64,000 bases of DNA from Chimonanthus salicifolius (lineage: Eukaryota > Streptophyta > Magnoliopsida > Laurales > Calycanthaceae), in the NCBI GenBank assembly GCA_013350335.1, contig CM023536.1, positions 43,904,314 through 43,968,313 on the forward strand, in the 5' to 3' direction. This document shows, piece after piece, positions 1-14,800 of this stretch (within the stretch, counting starts at the first letter, position 1; every line of letters starts with the position of its first letter). The position numbers and the translations under genes are program-made. The notes under the pieces were generated by a model, which worked only from the letters and a program-made list of their open reading frames with translations, did not search any database and was not told the DNA's origin.

Positions 1-538
1 CAGTATCTGAATAACATTGAAATTTCCTCAGTTAATAGATGAAGAGATAGTACCTATGAACACTATCCAGGCAATTGAGTTATACATTATCATTAAAATG
101 ATAGATAAATCTGATTACAGAGAAACAATCAGGTCTTGCACTTCATCAATGTGTGTTATGCAAAGAACTTAATTTCATACATTTAGGACCAGAGTACAGT
201 GACTCCAATTTATTATCTTATGGATTTCCAATCATTGGAGGGATATCTTTAAATAATTGACAGATCAAAACTGATATGATAAGTTCATCTTTCTGGATCT
301 CCTAATAGTTGTCCCTATGTGAGGATTGGTTGCCTAAGGGGAAAAAATGCTCATGTCCAGGTGCATGATCCAACAATCCCACCTGCTTATATAACAGTCA
401 AATCTAACATTGAGCAGTGATGCTTAATAATCAAGGGATTGTGAAATGCTGATTCATTTCTGATGAACTTAATACTTTAAACCATTTAAGAATGGTAACA
501 ACGTGATTGGCATATTCAAATGAAAGGTAAAGTTTTAC
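1..538. other. CalS8 intron, no exon recognised
   Basis: Continues the intron after the 539-1387 exon. I looked on the minus strand for the next conserved block (VDLGR-type or FLPTGW-type) and saw none. AT-rich sequence with no clear repeat. Confidence 0.5.
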
Positions 539-1464
539 CTTGAGAAATACAAAGATGAAACCAATAACAATCCAGGAAAGGACATAGATCAGAAAGTTTG
601 TGCTCTCTTGAGATATGTCCAGGTGATAAACTAATCCATACTGATATATAAAAAATCGAAAAGAGAGAAGTATTTCCACTATCCTAGCACTGAGGCCTGA
701 AATCTTGAGATGAGCCTGTTCCTCATTCCACCAAGACTCCCAGCTCTTATCCTGATTCACACCTATTCCCCCTTGATTCTTTATCCATTTGTTCCAGTCT
801 TTCCAATCTTCCACTACCTTTTGCCACTCAAATCCAGAAGGATTAAACAAAAATGGTGCAAACAGCCAGGTCAACACCATGAACCAGATAGAATATGTGG
901 CCAATGCATATCTCATGCTTCTGTGGTACGACTGCCTGAATGAACTGTAGACAATTAATAGGACCATCAGTTCGAAACCTTTCACAAAGTGGCTGCGGGA
1001 ATATAACCGATAGTTTTCTGTGAAGCTAGCATGGAACACCACAAATTTGCGGCCGATTGGTCTGTACTTGGCACCCCCATGAAGAATTGTTCGACCATAG
1101 TAGTGGGACTTTGTACCGAGTGAGAAAGTGAAGAAAACAGCAGCCATCTGAAATTGCATGAAGATGAAATCACTCAGTGCTGTACGGAAACCTTTCTCCA
1201 ATCCAATCTCTATCAGCATTGGCAAGCCTGTTAGAAGCCCAAGCTGAATGAATGACTGGGAAGCAAGTACTGTTTCCAGGGATTTTAACTTCTGCATTCG
1301 AGCTTCAAGGAGGAGTGCATTTTCAAGTCCACTAAGAATCAGATATAGTTGCCCATACAGGAAAACATAAATTGAAAGCACAGATATCTGCAATGTTTTG
1401 GCAACATGAAAGAGATTAGTAAACAAAACTGAATACCTCAGCAAATATGTAACAAAACACGTAT

Positions 1465-1507
<43 letters not shown>

Positions 1508-3856
1508 AAGAAAAAAGGTTTGAAAGAGATAATCTGGAATTGCTGCAGAAGGTTCAAAGTTCAGCAGTTACAAGTTCCTACCTGATTGTATACAAAAATC
1601 TATATGATTTATTTTCTGGTTTCTTTTAGAGTGAGGTAAATTGATAACATCCACATTTATGCAAGTAACTGTAAACTAATTGATTCATTCGAACAAAAGT
1701 AAATGAAAGGTTTTAGAAGTGGAGAGGCTGAAAGAAATCCTTTAGAAGAGCTGTTTGTGTTTTACAAACATAACATACCAAAGGTTGTCAAAGCAAGAGT
1801 AGATAAAAACCGTATCTCGACAATTCTACATTTTTAACAGCTAATTTGCATTTTTCAACTTCTACAATGATCATTATTTGAAAGGAAAAACCAATGTTTT
1901 AAAACCCGGCCTGTGGAGCAACCCATCTTGGAGGAAGGGTGGTTTAAATAAGGTTCAACCAATGTTTTCAAACCTGTGCTATTACTATAATATTATAAAT
2001 AATATTAAATTATTAACTAAGGTTGTATTTCATAAAAGTATATTTTTTCTCTCACAAATACAATTGTAAATACCAAAAATTAATAATCCAAAAATCATAT
2101 TCTCAAAAGGATCAACATCTTCATCTTCATTATCTTCATTTAAAGAAACCAAGGGTTTTTAAGGGTCAACGGTCACGGGTTTATTAGAAAAACCGGGTTG
2201 ACCCGCAGGTCGCAAAGGGTTTTTAAATGATCCGCCTGTGTTTCAGCTGGGTCACAGTTGAGCCGCGGGTCGGGCCAGGTTTGATAACATTGGGAAAAAC
2301 CATATATAAGATTAAATAGCCATTTTCCATACTGATTCTAGAATTGCATGATGTGACACCTTGGGGTCATTACCCTTAATAGGGGAAAAAAATTGAAAAT
2401 AAATTCAAGTTCATACACATTTCAATGTATATTTTCCAATTTCTAAATTTGAAAGAACTTATTCTAAAGTTTTATGGGTTATGCATGAGTAATATATATA
2501 CCAGACTGTTAAAGTAAAATCCAACAGTTGTGAAGTAACAGGATAGCATTCGAAAAAAGTCAAAGCGATGCCCAAGACGATAAATGTCGCGGCTTAGAGT
2601 TTGTTCACTGTTTCCATTGGCTACTTTGGCTTCAAACTTTGAGATCTGGTTCAGGCCCACATCACGACCTTTGCCAACTTGCATGTACTCATGATAAGTA
2701 ATGTATCCCTGTCTCAATGTTGAGTTAAACCCTACAACAATTGAAATGTGTCATGCCATGGTGATATCTACTGGAGTGAATATGATTATAGACTAGAAAA
2801 TAAATTAATCATTTTACCAGCAAACACATCTTCACTCAAGTTAATTGTTTTGGAAGCTTTACTTATGCCACCTCTTGTCAAGTGGAATACCCTGTCAAAC
2901 AAGTCTGGATGACCGTAGTGGAACCGAACCCTGCGCAGAAAGAAATGACATGAATGTAGATTTTTTGAGATGAACATATATATTTATTTATTTGAAAACA
3001 TAAACACATACATGACAGGAAAAATCACATGGAAATCAACAACAAAATTTGGTATCATTTGTAAAGTTAAAAAAATGAAACAAAGTAAAAAAATAAGCTT
3101 CTTGCAACCTTTTGTGCAATAAAATATCAACCATAAACATAAAAGTATGCAGCTGATGTCTTTACCTGAGTGGATTTGCCAAAATCCTTTGTCCAATGGT
3201 CACAAAACTAGTCTCCTGATAGGACATGAACCCGGCCAATGACGAAACACTGCAATGGACTTAACAGTGTAAGAGTACAAGCTTCCTTCCCCCCCCCACC
3301 AAAAAAAAAAAAAATAAATAAATAAAGGAAAGAAAAGAAAAGAAACTTTTCTAAGGTCCCACATCTTGTCTCTTGAAAGGAAATAAACCCATTCAGATAT
3401 GAAAAGCTAAAATTATGGACATTACAATAAAAAACTTCAATATAGAATAATAACATTAATAAAAAAATTCAAATGTGTGGGAATCATATTTTGTGTCCGT
3501 CTAGTTATATCATCTCAAAGGTAGTAGATAGCTAACAGAATCCAACCTTCCTGTGAATATGTGTTCTCTGAGGCCAATTATAGTTGGAGGATGCTTTCCT
3601 TTATGCTTGAGAAATTCTTGCAGAATATTTCTCATTTTTAAAGCTTCTTCCATGTAGTTGTCCTGCAGCATCGTATGTGTGAAAATAGAAGGCATCTGAA
3701 ATGATTGGAATTTCAAATAAATAGATGCGAACATACTTGATTCATATCAATTGTTTGGAGGGCATCTCCTCGTGTGAAAATGATAGCATGATTCTGGTTT
3801 TCAGGCTTTCCTTCTCCAATATTTGGTGGTCCAGGAAGTTTAATGCGATATATCTC
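539..3856 (-). CDS. CALS8: CalS8 3' exon cluster (six exons; C-terminal catalytic loop and membrane domain)
   Basis: Exons 3737-3856, 3547-3662, 3166-3249, 2818-2930, 2502-2731 and 539-1387. They encode, in order, EIYRIKLPG and [24 protein letters not shown] and [39 protein letters not shown] with [10 protein letters not shown], then [17 protein letters not shown] with [18 protein letters not shown], and finally the 283-codon membrane exon. That exon has hydrophobic segments, [19 protein letters not shown], and [17 protein letters not shown]. Introns here are short (85 to 315 bp) except 1388-2501. The 539-1387 exon ends in phase 0 at a GTAAAAC donor, so at least one more exon lies before position 1. 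One oddity is a Gly codon at 3231-3233 where the family normally has Trp. Confidence 0.93.
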
Positions 3857-5550
3857 CTGTGAAATTTAGCAGTCAATAGATCACAAACATGCATTACATA
3901 CTCACAATGAAGATTTACATATTTCTCCAATGAGAGAGATTTGCATTATATCTTGATGGGTGCTGACACAAACGGTATTTAGTGGTTACACTCTAGCAAG
4001 TGGTGATTATGCAATGGAAAAGACTGTGAATGGGTTGTTGCAAGTTTAATGTGGACGAAGCAACAAGAGGCATGTTGGGATCTGCAGGTACGGGAGGTTA
4101 TGCTACCCGAGGAGCGTGGATTAAGATGTTCTCGGCTCCATTGAAGATTAAAAATTCCAACGATGTTGAATTGCTACCAATCATACAGGCACTAAGAATT
4201 TGCTTATCTCAAGGGCTAGAAACGATTATTTTGAGGGCCATTCATGGCAGCAGTGTGGGTGTCAGGAGAAAGTATTGGTCTGGGAGATTGTGGGCAGTAT
4301 TAGGAAACACTAAACTAGTGTGCCAAAATTTACAAGCTCGTTTTGTGCATATAAGATGAATAACTGCATATGTGGCAAACTTTTAGGCTAAGGTTGGTGC
4401 TGAAAGACAGGATTCCTTTCTGGGTTTCGTTTAAATCAGTGGTTTTTGTATTAGAGGTGTTTTTTAAGCTAATGGAAATTCTCTCTTATGCTGCAGATGT
4501 ACCTTTATATGCAATAAAACTTTGTAATCCTTTCAAAGAAAGTTTGAATTTTCTCCTACTCAGATAGAGAGAAGCAGATACTATCTCTAAGTTGATTATT
4601 ATGGTGTGTTTTAATGATTTCATGTTTCTAAATAAAGACCACATACAGATTTAAAATGACGACCAAATTACATGAAATTGGATGAATTAGGCAGTAAGTC
4701 AACTACCTCTCCGACGACAACTTTGTCAATACTATAAATATTGAAGAAGTTATGACAAATTTTCTGATACGATGTAATAGTGTTGTAACTAAAGAAAATA
4801 ATGATGGAAAAAGGAAAGAAAAGGAAAATCTTGAAGGGCAGGAATTTCTCTCTGTTGTGTTGTATTGAATGTGTACAAAACTGAAGGAGAATACAAATAT
4901 AAATAATACACAATGAGCCAATTAAGGTGGTTGGAAAGGAAAGAAATAAAATAATCGCTAATACATAATAGAGTTGAGTTTCCAGAACTAACAGATTCTG
5001 GTCAATTAAGGTGTAGAGGTGGGTCCCACAAGAATAGAGGTGGGTCCCACAACACTCCCCCTTAAGAGGACTCGAAGATATCCAGTACAACTTGCTAACA
5101 ACCGAAGTGAGTTGACTTTGAGGGACAACCTTTGTCAGCATATTTATAAGTTGATCTTTAGAATGCAAACAAGGAGTAAATAACCGGTCTTCAGAAATAT
5201 ACAGACGAAGGAAGTGACAATCGACTTCAATGTGCTTAGTCCTCTCATGAAAGACTGGATTGAAGGCATTGTTGATGGCCTCCTGATTGTCACAAAACAT
5301 TATAAGTGGATCAACAAGAGCAAAGCCCAACATAGTGAGAAACTGTTGAAACCACGATATTCGACTTCAGCACTTAACCGAGTAACAACGGACTGCTTCA
5401 TGTTTCACCAGGAAACTAAATGCGACTCTAAGAAGACCTAAGAAGCATCGATACGGGTATGTGTATCGGATACGACACGTATCCGATACGGGGATACGCA
5501 AATTTTGAAAAACTAGGATACTGGTGCGGCGGGATACACCGAATTAAAAA

Positions 5551-5615
<65 letters not shown>

Positions 5616-5820
5616 TATATATATCAACAAAATAAGTTCAGACATTTACAAAAAATATCATAAATTCTACTATGAGATAAAAATTATTAGAAAATTATAT
5701 TTTTATATTTATAATGAATACAATATATATTAGTAAACATTACAAAAGATATATATTAATAAAGATTACAAAAGATATATATTATAAAGATTAAACTACT
5801 AGTAATTTAGTATTATGAAA

Positions 5821-5869
<49 letters not shown>

Positions 5870-8800
5870 CTTTAAAAAATATTTACAATATTACAGTATA
5901 TAATATGTGAATGATTATTGAGGTTTAAAAAAATAATACTGAAAATATATCTATATATATATAATTACCCCTTTTCTCCCTTGTTGCCGTATCCCGTGCC
6001 TGTCCCACCTCCCGTGTCCCACTGTGTCCCTCCGTGTCTGCTGCTGTATCCGTATTTAAGAAATGTTTTATTTAATTGGATACGTATCCGAGCCGTATCC
6101 GGCCGTATCCGTGTCGGAAGTGTACCCGACACGGATACTCGAATGGTTTCGGAGTATGCATGCTTCATAGAAGAGACACAATAGCTGGTGGTAGAACAAA
6201 GATCATTAGGAGACTCGGCCCAATCAGCATCAGAATAACCACGAACCGGATAAGTAAGATGACGTGTATAGAACAAGCTGCGGTCAGGATGAGCCTTAAG
6301 ATACTGAAGAATACGAAACACAACATCTAGATGAGTGTCCGGCGGAGCATGCATGAACTGGCTGATGACACCAATGACATAAGATAAATCTGGTCTTGTG
6401 ATGGTGAGATAAATGAGTTTCCTTACTAATTTGATAAAAGGTCAGATTATCAAGAAGAGTTCCATTTGAGGTTGATAGCTTGGTGTTAGCATACAACGGA
6501 GTATCAGCAGGTTTGCATCCAACCAACATCTTCTAGGAGATCAAGGGTATACTTCCGCTGAGAGAGGGAGAGTCCCCGAGAAGACCGAGCAACCTCAATG
6601 CCTAGAAAGTAACGGAGACGCCCCAGATTTTTAATGTCAAATGTGCGGCAAAGATAATGTTTGAAGGTAAAAATGGTAGCATCATTGTTACCTGTAACGA
6701 CTATATCATCAACATAGACCACGGGAATCATCAGAACAGAGTGGAGCCTATATATAAAGACTGAATGATCTGTCTGAGAGCGAGTAAAACAATACTGTAA
6801 CAATGCACTGCTAATTTTTTCAAACCAAGCCCGTGGAGACTGCTTGAGACCATAGATAGCCTTCTTGAGTCTGCAGACAAATTGTTTCTCCCCTTGTTTC
6901 ATGTAGAAAGGCATTATTCACATCCAATTGATGGAGGGGCTGATCACGAGTGGTAGCAATAGAACTCAATACTCGAACAGAGGTAATCTTGGCCACAGGA
7001 GATAAGATTACCGGATAAGCAACCCCGTATGTCTGCGTAAAGCCTTTGGCAACCAAATGAGCTTTATATTTAGCAATACCCATTTGCACCCAACTTGAGT
7101 CTTTCCTAGAAGTAGAGGAACCATTTCCAAGGTATTATTTTTCTCAAGAACTATTAATTCCTCTTCTATTGTGGCTTTCCAAAAGGGATCACGACAGGCA
7201 TTGTCAATCGTCTTTGAAATCTTAGTGTTGTCCACGACTGTAAGAAAACTATGATAGGAAGGGGAAACCACATGATAGGACACAAAACGATCAAGGGGAT
7301 CATTAGTACAACCATGCTTACCTTTCCAAAGTGCAATGGGAGGATCAGGGTCAACGGTGGACGGATCTGGGCCATTGGCAGATGGTTGAGTGGGGTCAGC
7401 TGCAGTTGTGGGCTTAGGCTTCCTGCACTAATACACTAGAGTGGACTTGGAAGTGCTAGAAGGACCAATATCTACAGGAAGAAGAGGAAGAACAAAGAGG
7501 AAAAGAAGAGAGGAAAAGAGGAGGGGGGGGGGGGGGGGGGTGATCAGACGTGTCTAGACAAAAGTAAGCATGTTTTTCAAAAAAAGTGACATTCATGGAT
7601 ATATAAGTCTTACCAGCGAGGGGATCAAGGCACTTGTACCCTTTATGGAGGGGAGAGTATCCCAAAAAGACACATCGCACAGCTCGAGGAGAGAGTTTAT
7701 CACCAGAAAATTGGTGAACAAAACAGACACAACCAAAGACATGCAATGAAAGAATAGGGACGTGTTTGTGCAAGGAGACAATGTCAAGAGGGGATTTGTT
7801 CTGTAACACTCGGGATAGCATGCAGTTAATAAGGTAACAAGAAGTTAAGACAACTTCTGGCCAATAGGACATTGGGACATGCATGGTAAAAAGGAATGGA
7901 CAAACCTCAAGGAGGTGACGATTTTTAGTTTCAGCTACACTATTTTGTTGAGGTGTAGAAGGACAAGAAAGTTGGGACTTTATACCATGATCTTGCAAAA
8001 ATTGGACAAATGAGTGCCATAAATATTCTGCCCCATTATCACTGAGCAAAATTTGGATTTTACAAGCAAATTGGGTTTGAACCCCATGGTAAAATGTGCA
8101 AAAGTGATCAAAGATCTCCGATTTCTGTTTCATCATATATATTCTTATCATGCGAGAATAATTATCAATAAATATAACAAAATAACGAAAACCAATGCGG
8201 GAAATAGAAGGAGATTGCCAGACATCAGAATGGATAAAATAAAATAAGGTAGAAGTATGTTTATGGAGATATGAGGAAATGCAAGTCTACTGTATTTTCC
8301 ATATTGGCAATTTTCACACTCAAAATTAGTGAAAGACAAAAATGGAACAATAGGAAGTCCAGAATAACAGTTCAGGTTGCAACTTGAAAAAAAATACTAG
8401 TGCTGTGTATAGCAACACAGAGACAAGAACACCTCCGAAGTAGACCCCACCAAGCAGAGGAAGCGGACGGATGCAAAGAGCAGTGAGGGGCGACACCAAT
8501 GAGATAAGTATACGGCCAATCCAAGGGATGAAACCAATATTGAAGCAAAATACTAAAAAGCAGTCCAATGTATATAGTAACAGTAACAGATTTAGTAGAG
8601 AAAAATCTGCAGAAGTGGGTCCCACAAAGCTCGACTGAGAGCGGAAGCCAAAGAGATATGGAAGAAAAGGTAGGGCGACACCAGCAGGCTGGATTCCAAG
8701 TCAATGATCAGATCCAAGGGCAGCAAATCGAGAACAGGAAGCCCAAGAACTGGGTTGTCCTTTGTTCCAAGCAGCAACTATAAATCTGCACAAAGGAGGG

Positions 8801-11800
8801 GCCATGTTACGTGCATGATAACACATGCACGCGACACGTAGGCACGTGGGCCATGCATAATTCATGCACAATACCGTGTACAGGTATACACGGCAATACA
8901 CAGCAAGCACATGGTTTCCTCATTCCATTTTCATCTTCGTAAGATGTGCATGATCCTCTCGTCCAACCATGCATTGGGGAGTTGGATAGGATTTAGGCAA
9001 TAAGCAAGGAGAGTGTTCTATGCGCCTCTCCCTCCTTGGTTTCCATCTTTGCTAGGAGTCTTTATGATTAGTCTGAATTTGAAAATGTAACCCCGCCTTG
9101 ATTGAAGGGAAGAGATCTATTTGTAGTATCATTGATTACATGCGAAAGCAATGAGAATTTATCATTTTGGTAAGATTGAGTAAGGAGGTTGGACCCCCTC
9201 GAAGTGGTCCACACACGCTACCCTTCCCTCTCATCTCTTCCACGCCTCTCTTCCACCATTTCCATCTATCTCTCTCATGGCACAAGGCCGAACATACCAG
9301 CTTCAACCGAAGGGCACACCGCAAGGTATCAGAGCCAAGTTACACCGCAATGGAAGAGGCTACATGCAACACCAAAATTGAAGAAATGATGCACCTGTTG
9401 TGAGATTCCGTGGAAATCCAAGGACGAAAAATGTATGACTTGGTTTCTCGGCTGGCTGCAGTCGACGCACATCTTGACACCATTTCGCAGCTATGCACTC
9501 TGGATGAAGGAGATGCTTCAGGCTCACGCTCCTTTATCTGTGGGTCACATTCCGACGGCTTCTCTGGAGGTGACAAGGATCAGACTCTTGTGACTTGGAT
9601 GGCACGCCTTGAATTCCCCCACTTCGATGGAACCTACCCATCAAGTTGGATTTATAGAGCGGAGCAATTCGTTCTCCATCAACAGACACCAATGACCCAA
9701 CGATTGTTGATGGCTTCCTTCCACTTGGAAGGTAAGAAGGCCCTACAATGGTTCCGCTGGATGGAAAGGTCCAACACACTTGCAAGCTGAGAGGATTTCA
9801 CCAATGGACTCCTCACGTAATTCGGACCTTCACCATATGACAATGCCACGGCATCTCTAACAAAATTGAGACAGACTTCGACGGTGGAAGACTACCAAAC
9901 AAGATTTGAGTAACTCACCAATAGAACAACTGACCTGAATGAATCCTTCATGATAAGTTGTTTTTTAGGACGATTGCAAGAGGATATCTGACTGAGTGTT
10001 CGGATGTTGCAGCCGAGCACCCTGTCCGAAGCTGTGGCGTTGGCAAGACTCTAAGAAGAAAAGATGAATGCTAGATGAAGGAGGTCTCGCTTTAAGGCCA
10101 ACCGATCCAGCCCATCAACCAACAGTGAACCGCCTAAGCTTCCTACACCGGTTATCAAAAGACTCACTCCGATGGAGATGAAGGAGCGATGCTCCAAAGG
10201 GTTGTGTTACAACTGTGATGAGAAGTCTGCGCCAGGACACAAGTGCTGATCCCAAAAATTATTCTTGATGGAAGGGAGTTGGCCTGAGGACATCGAAGAA
10301 GCAGTGTCTGATAGTGAAGATTCCATTGACGCTGGACAGCCAGAGATCTCACTACATGCTGTCACAGGTAGCCCGTCACCTCATGTAGGTGAATGGCATT
10401 TTACACCATTTGGCCATCATGATTTTAGTGGACTCAGGAAGTACTCACAATTTCCTTAGTCCTAGACTGGCAGTCAAGGCCGGCCTTCGCATTTCACGGG
10501 ACTCACGGTTCGGTGTAGTGGTGGCTAATGGTGATAGGGTCAGGTGTGAGGGTGAATGTAAAGGGGTGCAAATCAAGGTACAAGATGGACTGGTTGAAAC
10601 TGATTTTTATTTACTGCCACTGGGTGGCTATGAAGTGGTGCTCAGGGCACAATGGCTGAGGACTTCGGGATCAGTTACGTGGGACTTCTCAAAGCTGACC
10701 ATGCAGTTCAGGTTAGGTGGTCGGACACACGTATGGTATGAAGAGGAGGGTCGAGATTTGATGCTCCTCAAAGAAGTGTCGGCCAAGCACTTGGACCTTA
10801 ACTAAAACCCAAGCTAGTTGCTGCAAATCTTCTCTATTGTTCCGGTTCAGCCCGACGCACATGCCCCAACAATTCCATCTGAGGTTGAGTCACTTCTTAA
10901 CAGCTTTGCAGATGTCTTTCAGGCCCCTAGAGGCCTACCTCCAGTTCGAGCTCATGATCACCATATTCCTCTCCTACCGGACGCCAAGCCAGTCAGTGTG
11001 AGGCCATACTGATATCCTTATTATCAAAAGACTGAGATAGAGAAGCTAGTAAGCGAACTGTTACAAAGTGGGATGATTCTCCCAAGCCAGAGAGCCCTTT
11101 TTCGTCCCCAGTGCTGCTTGTTTGTAAGAATGATGGTTCGTGGAGGTTATGCATAGACTACCGCACCCTCAATCAGCAAACCGTTAAGGACAAGTTCCCA
11201 ATACCAATCATTGAGGGGCTACTTGATGAGTTGCATGGGGCTCGGATCTTCTCCAAACTGGATCTATGGTCCGGATATCATCAAATCCAGGTCCGCCAGG
11301 ATGACATACCTAAGACTGTTTTCCGCACTCACGAGGGACATTATGAGTTTCTTGTCATGCCATTTGGGCTCACCAACACCCCAGCCACCTTTCAAAGCCT
11401 CATGAATGAGATTTTCAAGCCATATCTATGGTGGCTTGTCTTGGTATACTTTGATGATATACTTGTTTACAGTGCATCTCTAGCCGATCATCTGGAGCAC
11501 TTGATGTGTGTGTTGAGCGTCCTCCGTCATCATGTCACGCCCCGCCTTTCAACACCTAAACGGGCGTGATCTGACTGTACAAAATTACATCACCTGCTGC
11601 CCTAAACGGGTCTTACATCAGAAATTTGGGGCTAAATTCAAAACAAACATAATTACATTCACAAGCCACCAAGATTCCTCAAGTCCACAACCTGCTAGAA
11701 GACTTAACATCTCATTTGAGCTTCCAAATAACTTAAAGGGATAAAAATCACTCACATAAAGATTTCTGAACTCATCACTTACTCACATTCCCATAACAAT

Positions 11801-14800
11801 CAAATTAAAGCATTCTCAAAATTAATCCATACTTGAATTTATTATCCAAGTTTCCACAAAATTAAAAATAAACGAATGAACAATTTTCTCAAAGTCTCAA
11901 ATCAAATAAACAACCAACTTATAATCTAAATAATAAATTCTGCACTAACTAAGCGTTTCTACGAATTCTTCATCGACTCCTCGCCTTCTAAATTCAGTTG
12001 TGATTATCGTTCAGACCCAAGTCTAAGGGATTGCCTGCAACGTAAGGGATGAGCTCCATGCCCAGTGAAGAAAACAAGAACACAAACATAGCGTATGATA
12101 TTCCTACTTCCTCAGTGATATTTCAAATAAGCAAGAATAACAATTTATTTCATGCTCATGTCTTTGCAAAATGTAATGCTCAATGTCAAATGCCATATTC
12201 CAACCCATCATTACATCTGCTAATATTTGGTGGCCTTCCCGACGAATCGAGGATAACACAACATCACCTTAATGGTTTTCCCACAAAAAGTGAGGATAAC
12301 ACAACCTACCACCAAATAACAACCCTCATGACTTGTCACGGATATCACATCTCTTCTACCATAATGGTCTTCCCACTTAAAGTGAGGTTAACAACACTAC
12401 CACCGTCGTGGTCTTCGTGACAATCATGGATCGCACCCTCATACCCAATGCTATAAATATGAGAATGCTATACTCAATGCCAATCAATATGCTGAATTAA
12501 TCATGACATATTTATAGAATTATAACTTCCATTCTAAGCAGATTATTGCATCATAATCGACGTCTCACTTGCTATAGCATGCATATACCTTGAAATAACC
12601 ATAGCAATAATCCAAGCATCATAATGATTTGAATCATATAGACCAACATTCAAACATGTACAATCAAGATTGAAATTCAACAATACCATACAATTAATCA
12701 TTAATCTACGAATATAAAATCATTGGATCTTTCAATACATTAATGGTTAGATTTCACAATCCGGGCGGACTGGATCTTCTCATGGCCATTAGAATATTTA
12801 GCCAAAATCTCCCTTACACTGCTGTGAGTGAGCACCGGATTATAACCATCATTAACATGCATCCAGTCTTTCTAGATCCAACAATTATATTCATAACGTA
12901 CCAAACAATGCAATATTTTTCATTGCACAACAGCAAATAGAAGATTATATGAATACATGGTATGTAGTGAACTGTTTCCCTCACCTAGAAGTTTTCGTAT
13001 TGTGAATGAGAAGTCCACGTAGCTTCCAAGTGATAATTACTCTTGAATACCAAAGTCTGCTACGAATATGTTTTAAAGATTCCAATCACTTTTAATATTT
13101 CTTCTAACAAATATTTCTAAATAGCATGGATTAGATCGGTGTATAAGGATTATTAACCATGGGTGATGTGTGCTGCCCTCACCTATGTATGCTGAAAATA
13201 CAAGGTTAAGAGGCTAGGTATGAGATGTTTCTATCTCAGATTCAAACTGGACATTAACAAGACTGGTTTAAACATCCAGTTTTAGGTAGAAAGATGACCA
13301 GTTTTACTGATCAGTTCTGAGTGAAATTTTGGACCAACCAGTCCTCAACATTAATGTTTTTGGGGCTGAAAATTAGTCCCTTTAACTTGCTAATCTCGGG
13401 TAAGAAATCAGTCCCCAACTGTAAAAGCCTGGGTATTAAACAAAGAGGAAATTGCAGCAGAGGCTGCTATAGAGAACTGTCAAATATTAAATATTTGGCC
13501 TCGTCTAAATGGTTTTGACACAAATCAGTTCTCCGTAAGACTTTAAGGAAAATGCGCATCTAAATTATTTAAAACAGATAAAATTCATAAAAATCAAAAG
13601 GAAACAAATCTGTGAGGTATAAAAATAATTGAGTAGTCCAAGAAAACCCACGACCAAGATCTGGCCTGGTTTGAAAGAATCACACCCTGGTTGTTTTAAA
13701 ACTAGTAGGACAGCAAGGGAAAACACTTAAGTTTTGGCTGTGTTTTAAAGTCCCAATCAGTTCCCACAATCAGCGATCTGAAGACTAAAAAATCGGTCCC
13801 AGATATCACTAACTACATCAATGGTTAGTAACAAGGCATTTACTTGTATGCATTTGTTTGGAAGAAGGAATAGATCTATGGTGGGACAGATCTGGGTCAC
13901 AGTACGATTGGCAAAATAGGGGCAAATTCTACAAACACTGAAATCAGTCCACATTTAGTTATTTGGGAAGAAAACTGGGCAGGTACTGTTCACGGATCAA
14001 GTATTGGGGCATATGTGAGTCACCAATTTATTTGATCCTACAGCTGAATGAAGAAGGGAAAAATCATCACCATCCAACAAGGATTGGCTGGTTGGCTGGC
14101 TCGAAATTTACAAAGGGGAGAAGAGGAAGAAGAAACCCATGGGAGAAGAAGAACATAGAGGAAATTAGAGGGACATACCTGTTACTTGCTGTAATTTGGG
14201 AACAAAGATGACAAAAGCTGGTCACACGGTGGTCCCGAACTCTGTTGCTTGAACCGAAACTTGGTCTTCAAAGAGAAGAGGAGGAATAAGAACTCAAGAG
14301 AGATTTGGGGTTTTTCTTTCCCTTCTTCCGCTGAGGTTTCCGCTACGATTCTGTTGAGATTTGGTTGCTGTTTCGAAAAGGGTAAAAGAAGGGAAGGGTT
14401 CACAGGTCTCTTAAAGGGAGGAGAGTCCTATTGGTAAAGGAATCCCATCGGTGAAAGGATTTTGGACAGTTTCCATTTAGGTAGGGATTTGAGTCCCAAA
14501 CAAACAAGGAAGAAGAAGAATCCAATCTGAACAAGGAATCCCATCGGTGAAAAGATTTTAATAAATTGTCCTTTATTTCTCTTTTATTAATTTTGTCAAT
14601 CATCGATTAAATTCTAGACATTTAAATTGAAACTTATTTATTGATTTCACATTCTTAATTGAATATTTGCAATTGAGATTCTAACTTAGGGGAATTAAAA
14701 TCTAAGTTGATAATTTATTTCTCATTCCCTTAATTTAATTCGAAGAGGATAAATTTGTAAATTCTTATTAGGGGAGAAAGTGTGAAATCGGGGTCTAATA

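Larger units (their letters stand above)
5067..8340 (-). pseudogene. Copia pol pseudogene (GAG-pre-integrase, integrase, RT, RNase H)
   Basis: In minus-strand order: a GAG-pre-integrase zinc-finger piece ([11 protein letters not shown], about 8300); an integrase core ([27 protein letters not shown], 7600-8100); RT with [27 protein letters not shown] and the active-site YVDD (6705-6716); and RNase H with [12 protein letters not shown], then [11 protein letters not shown] and [13 protein letters not shown]. Stops and frameshifts break it into at least seven open pieces. A hAT-like insertion (5438-6170) splits RNase H within the SYC-VFLE segment. The pseudogene reads in the same direction as CalS8. 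Confidence 0.88.
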
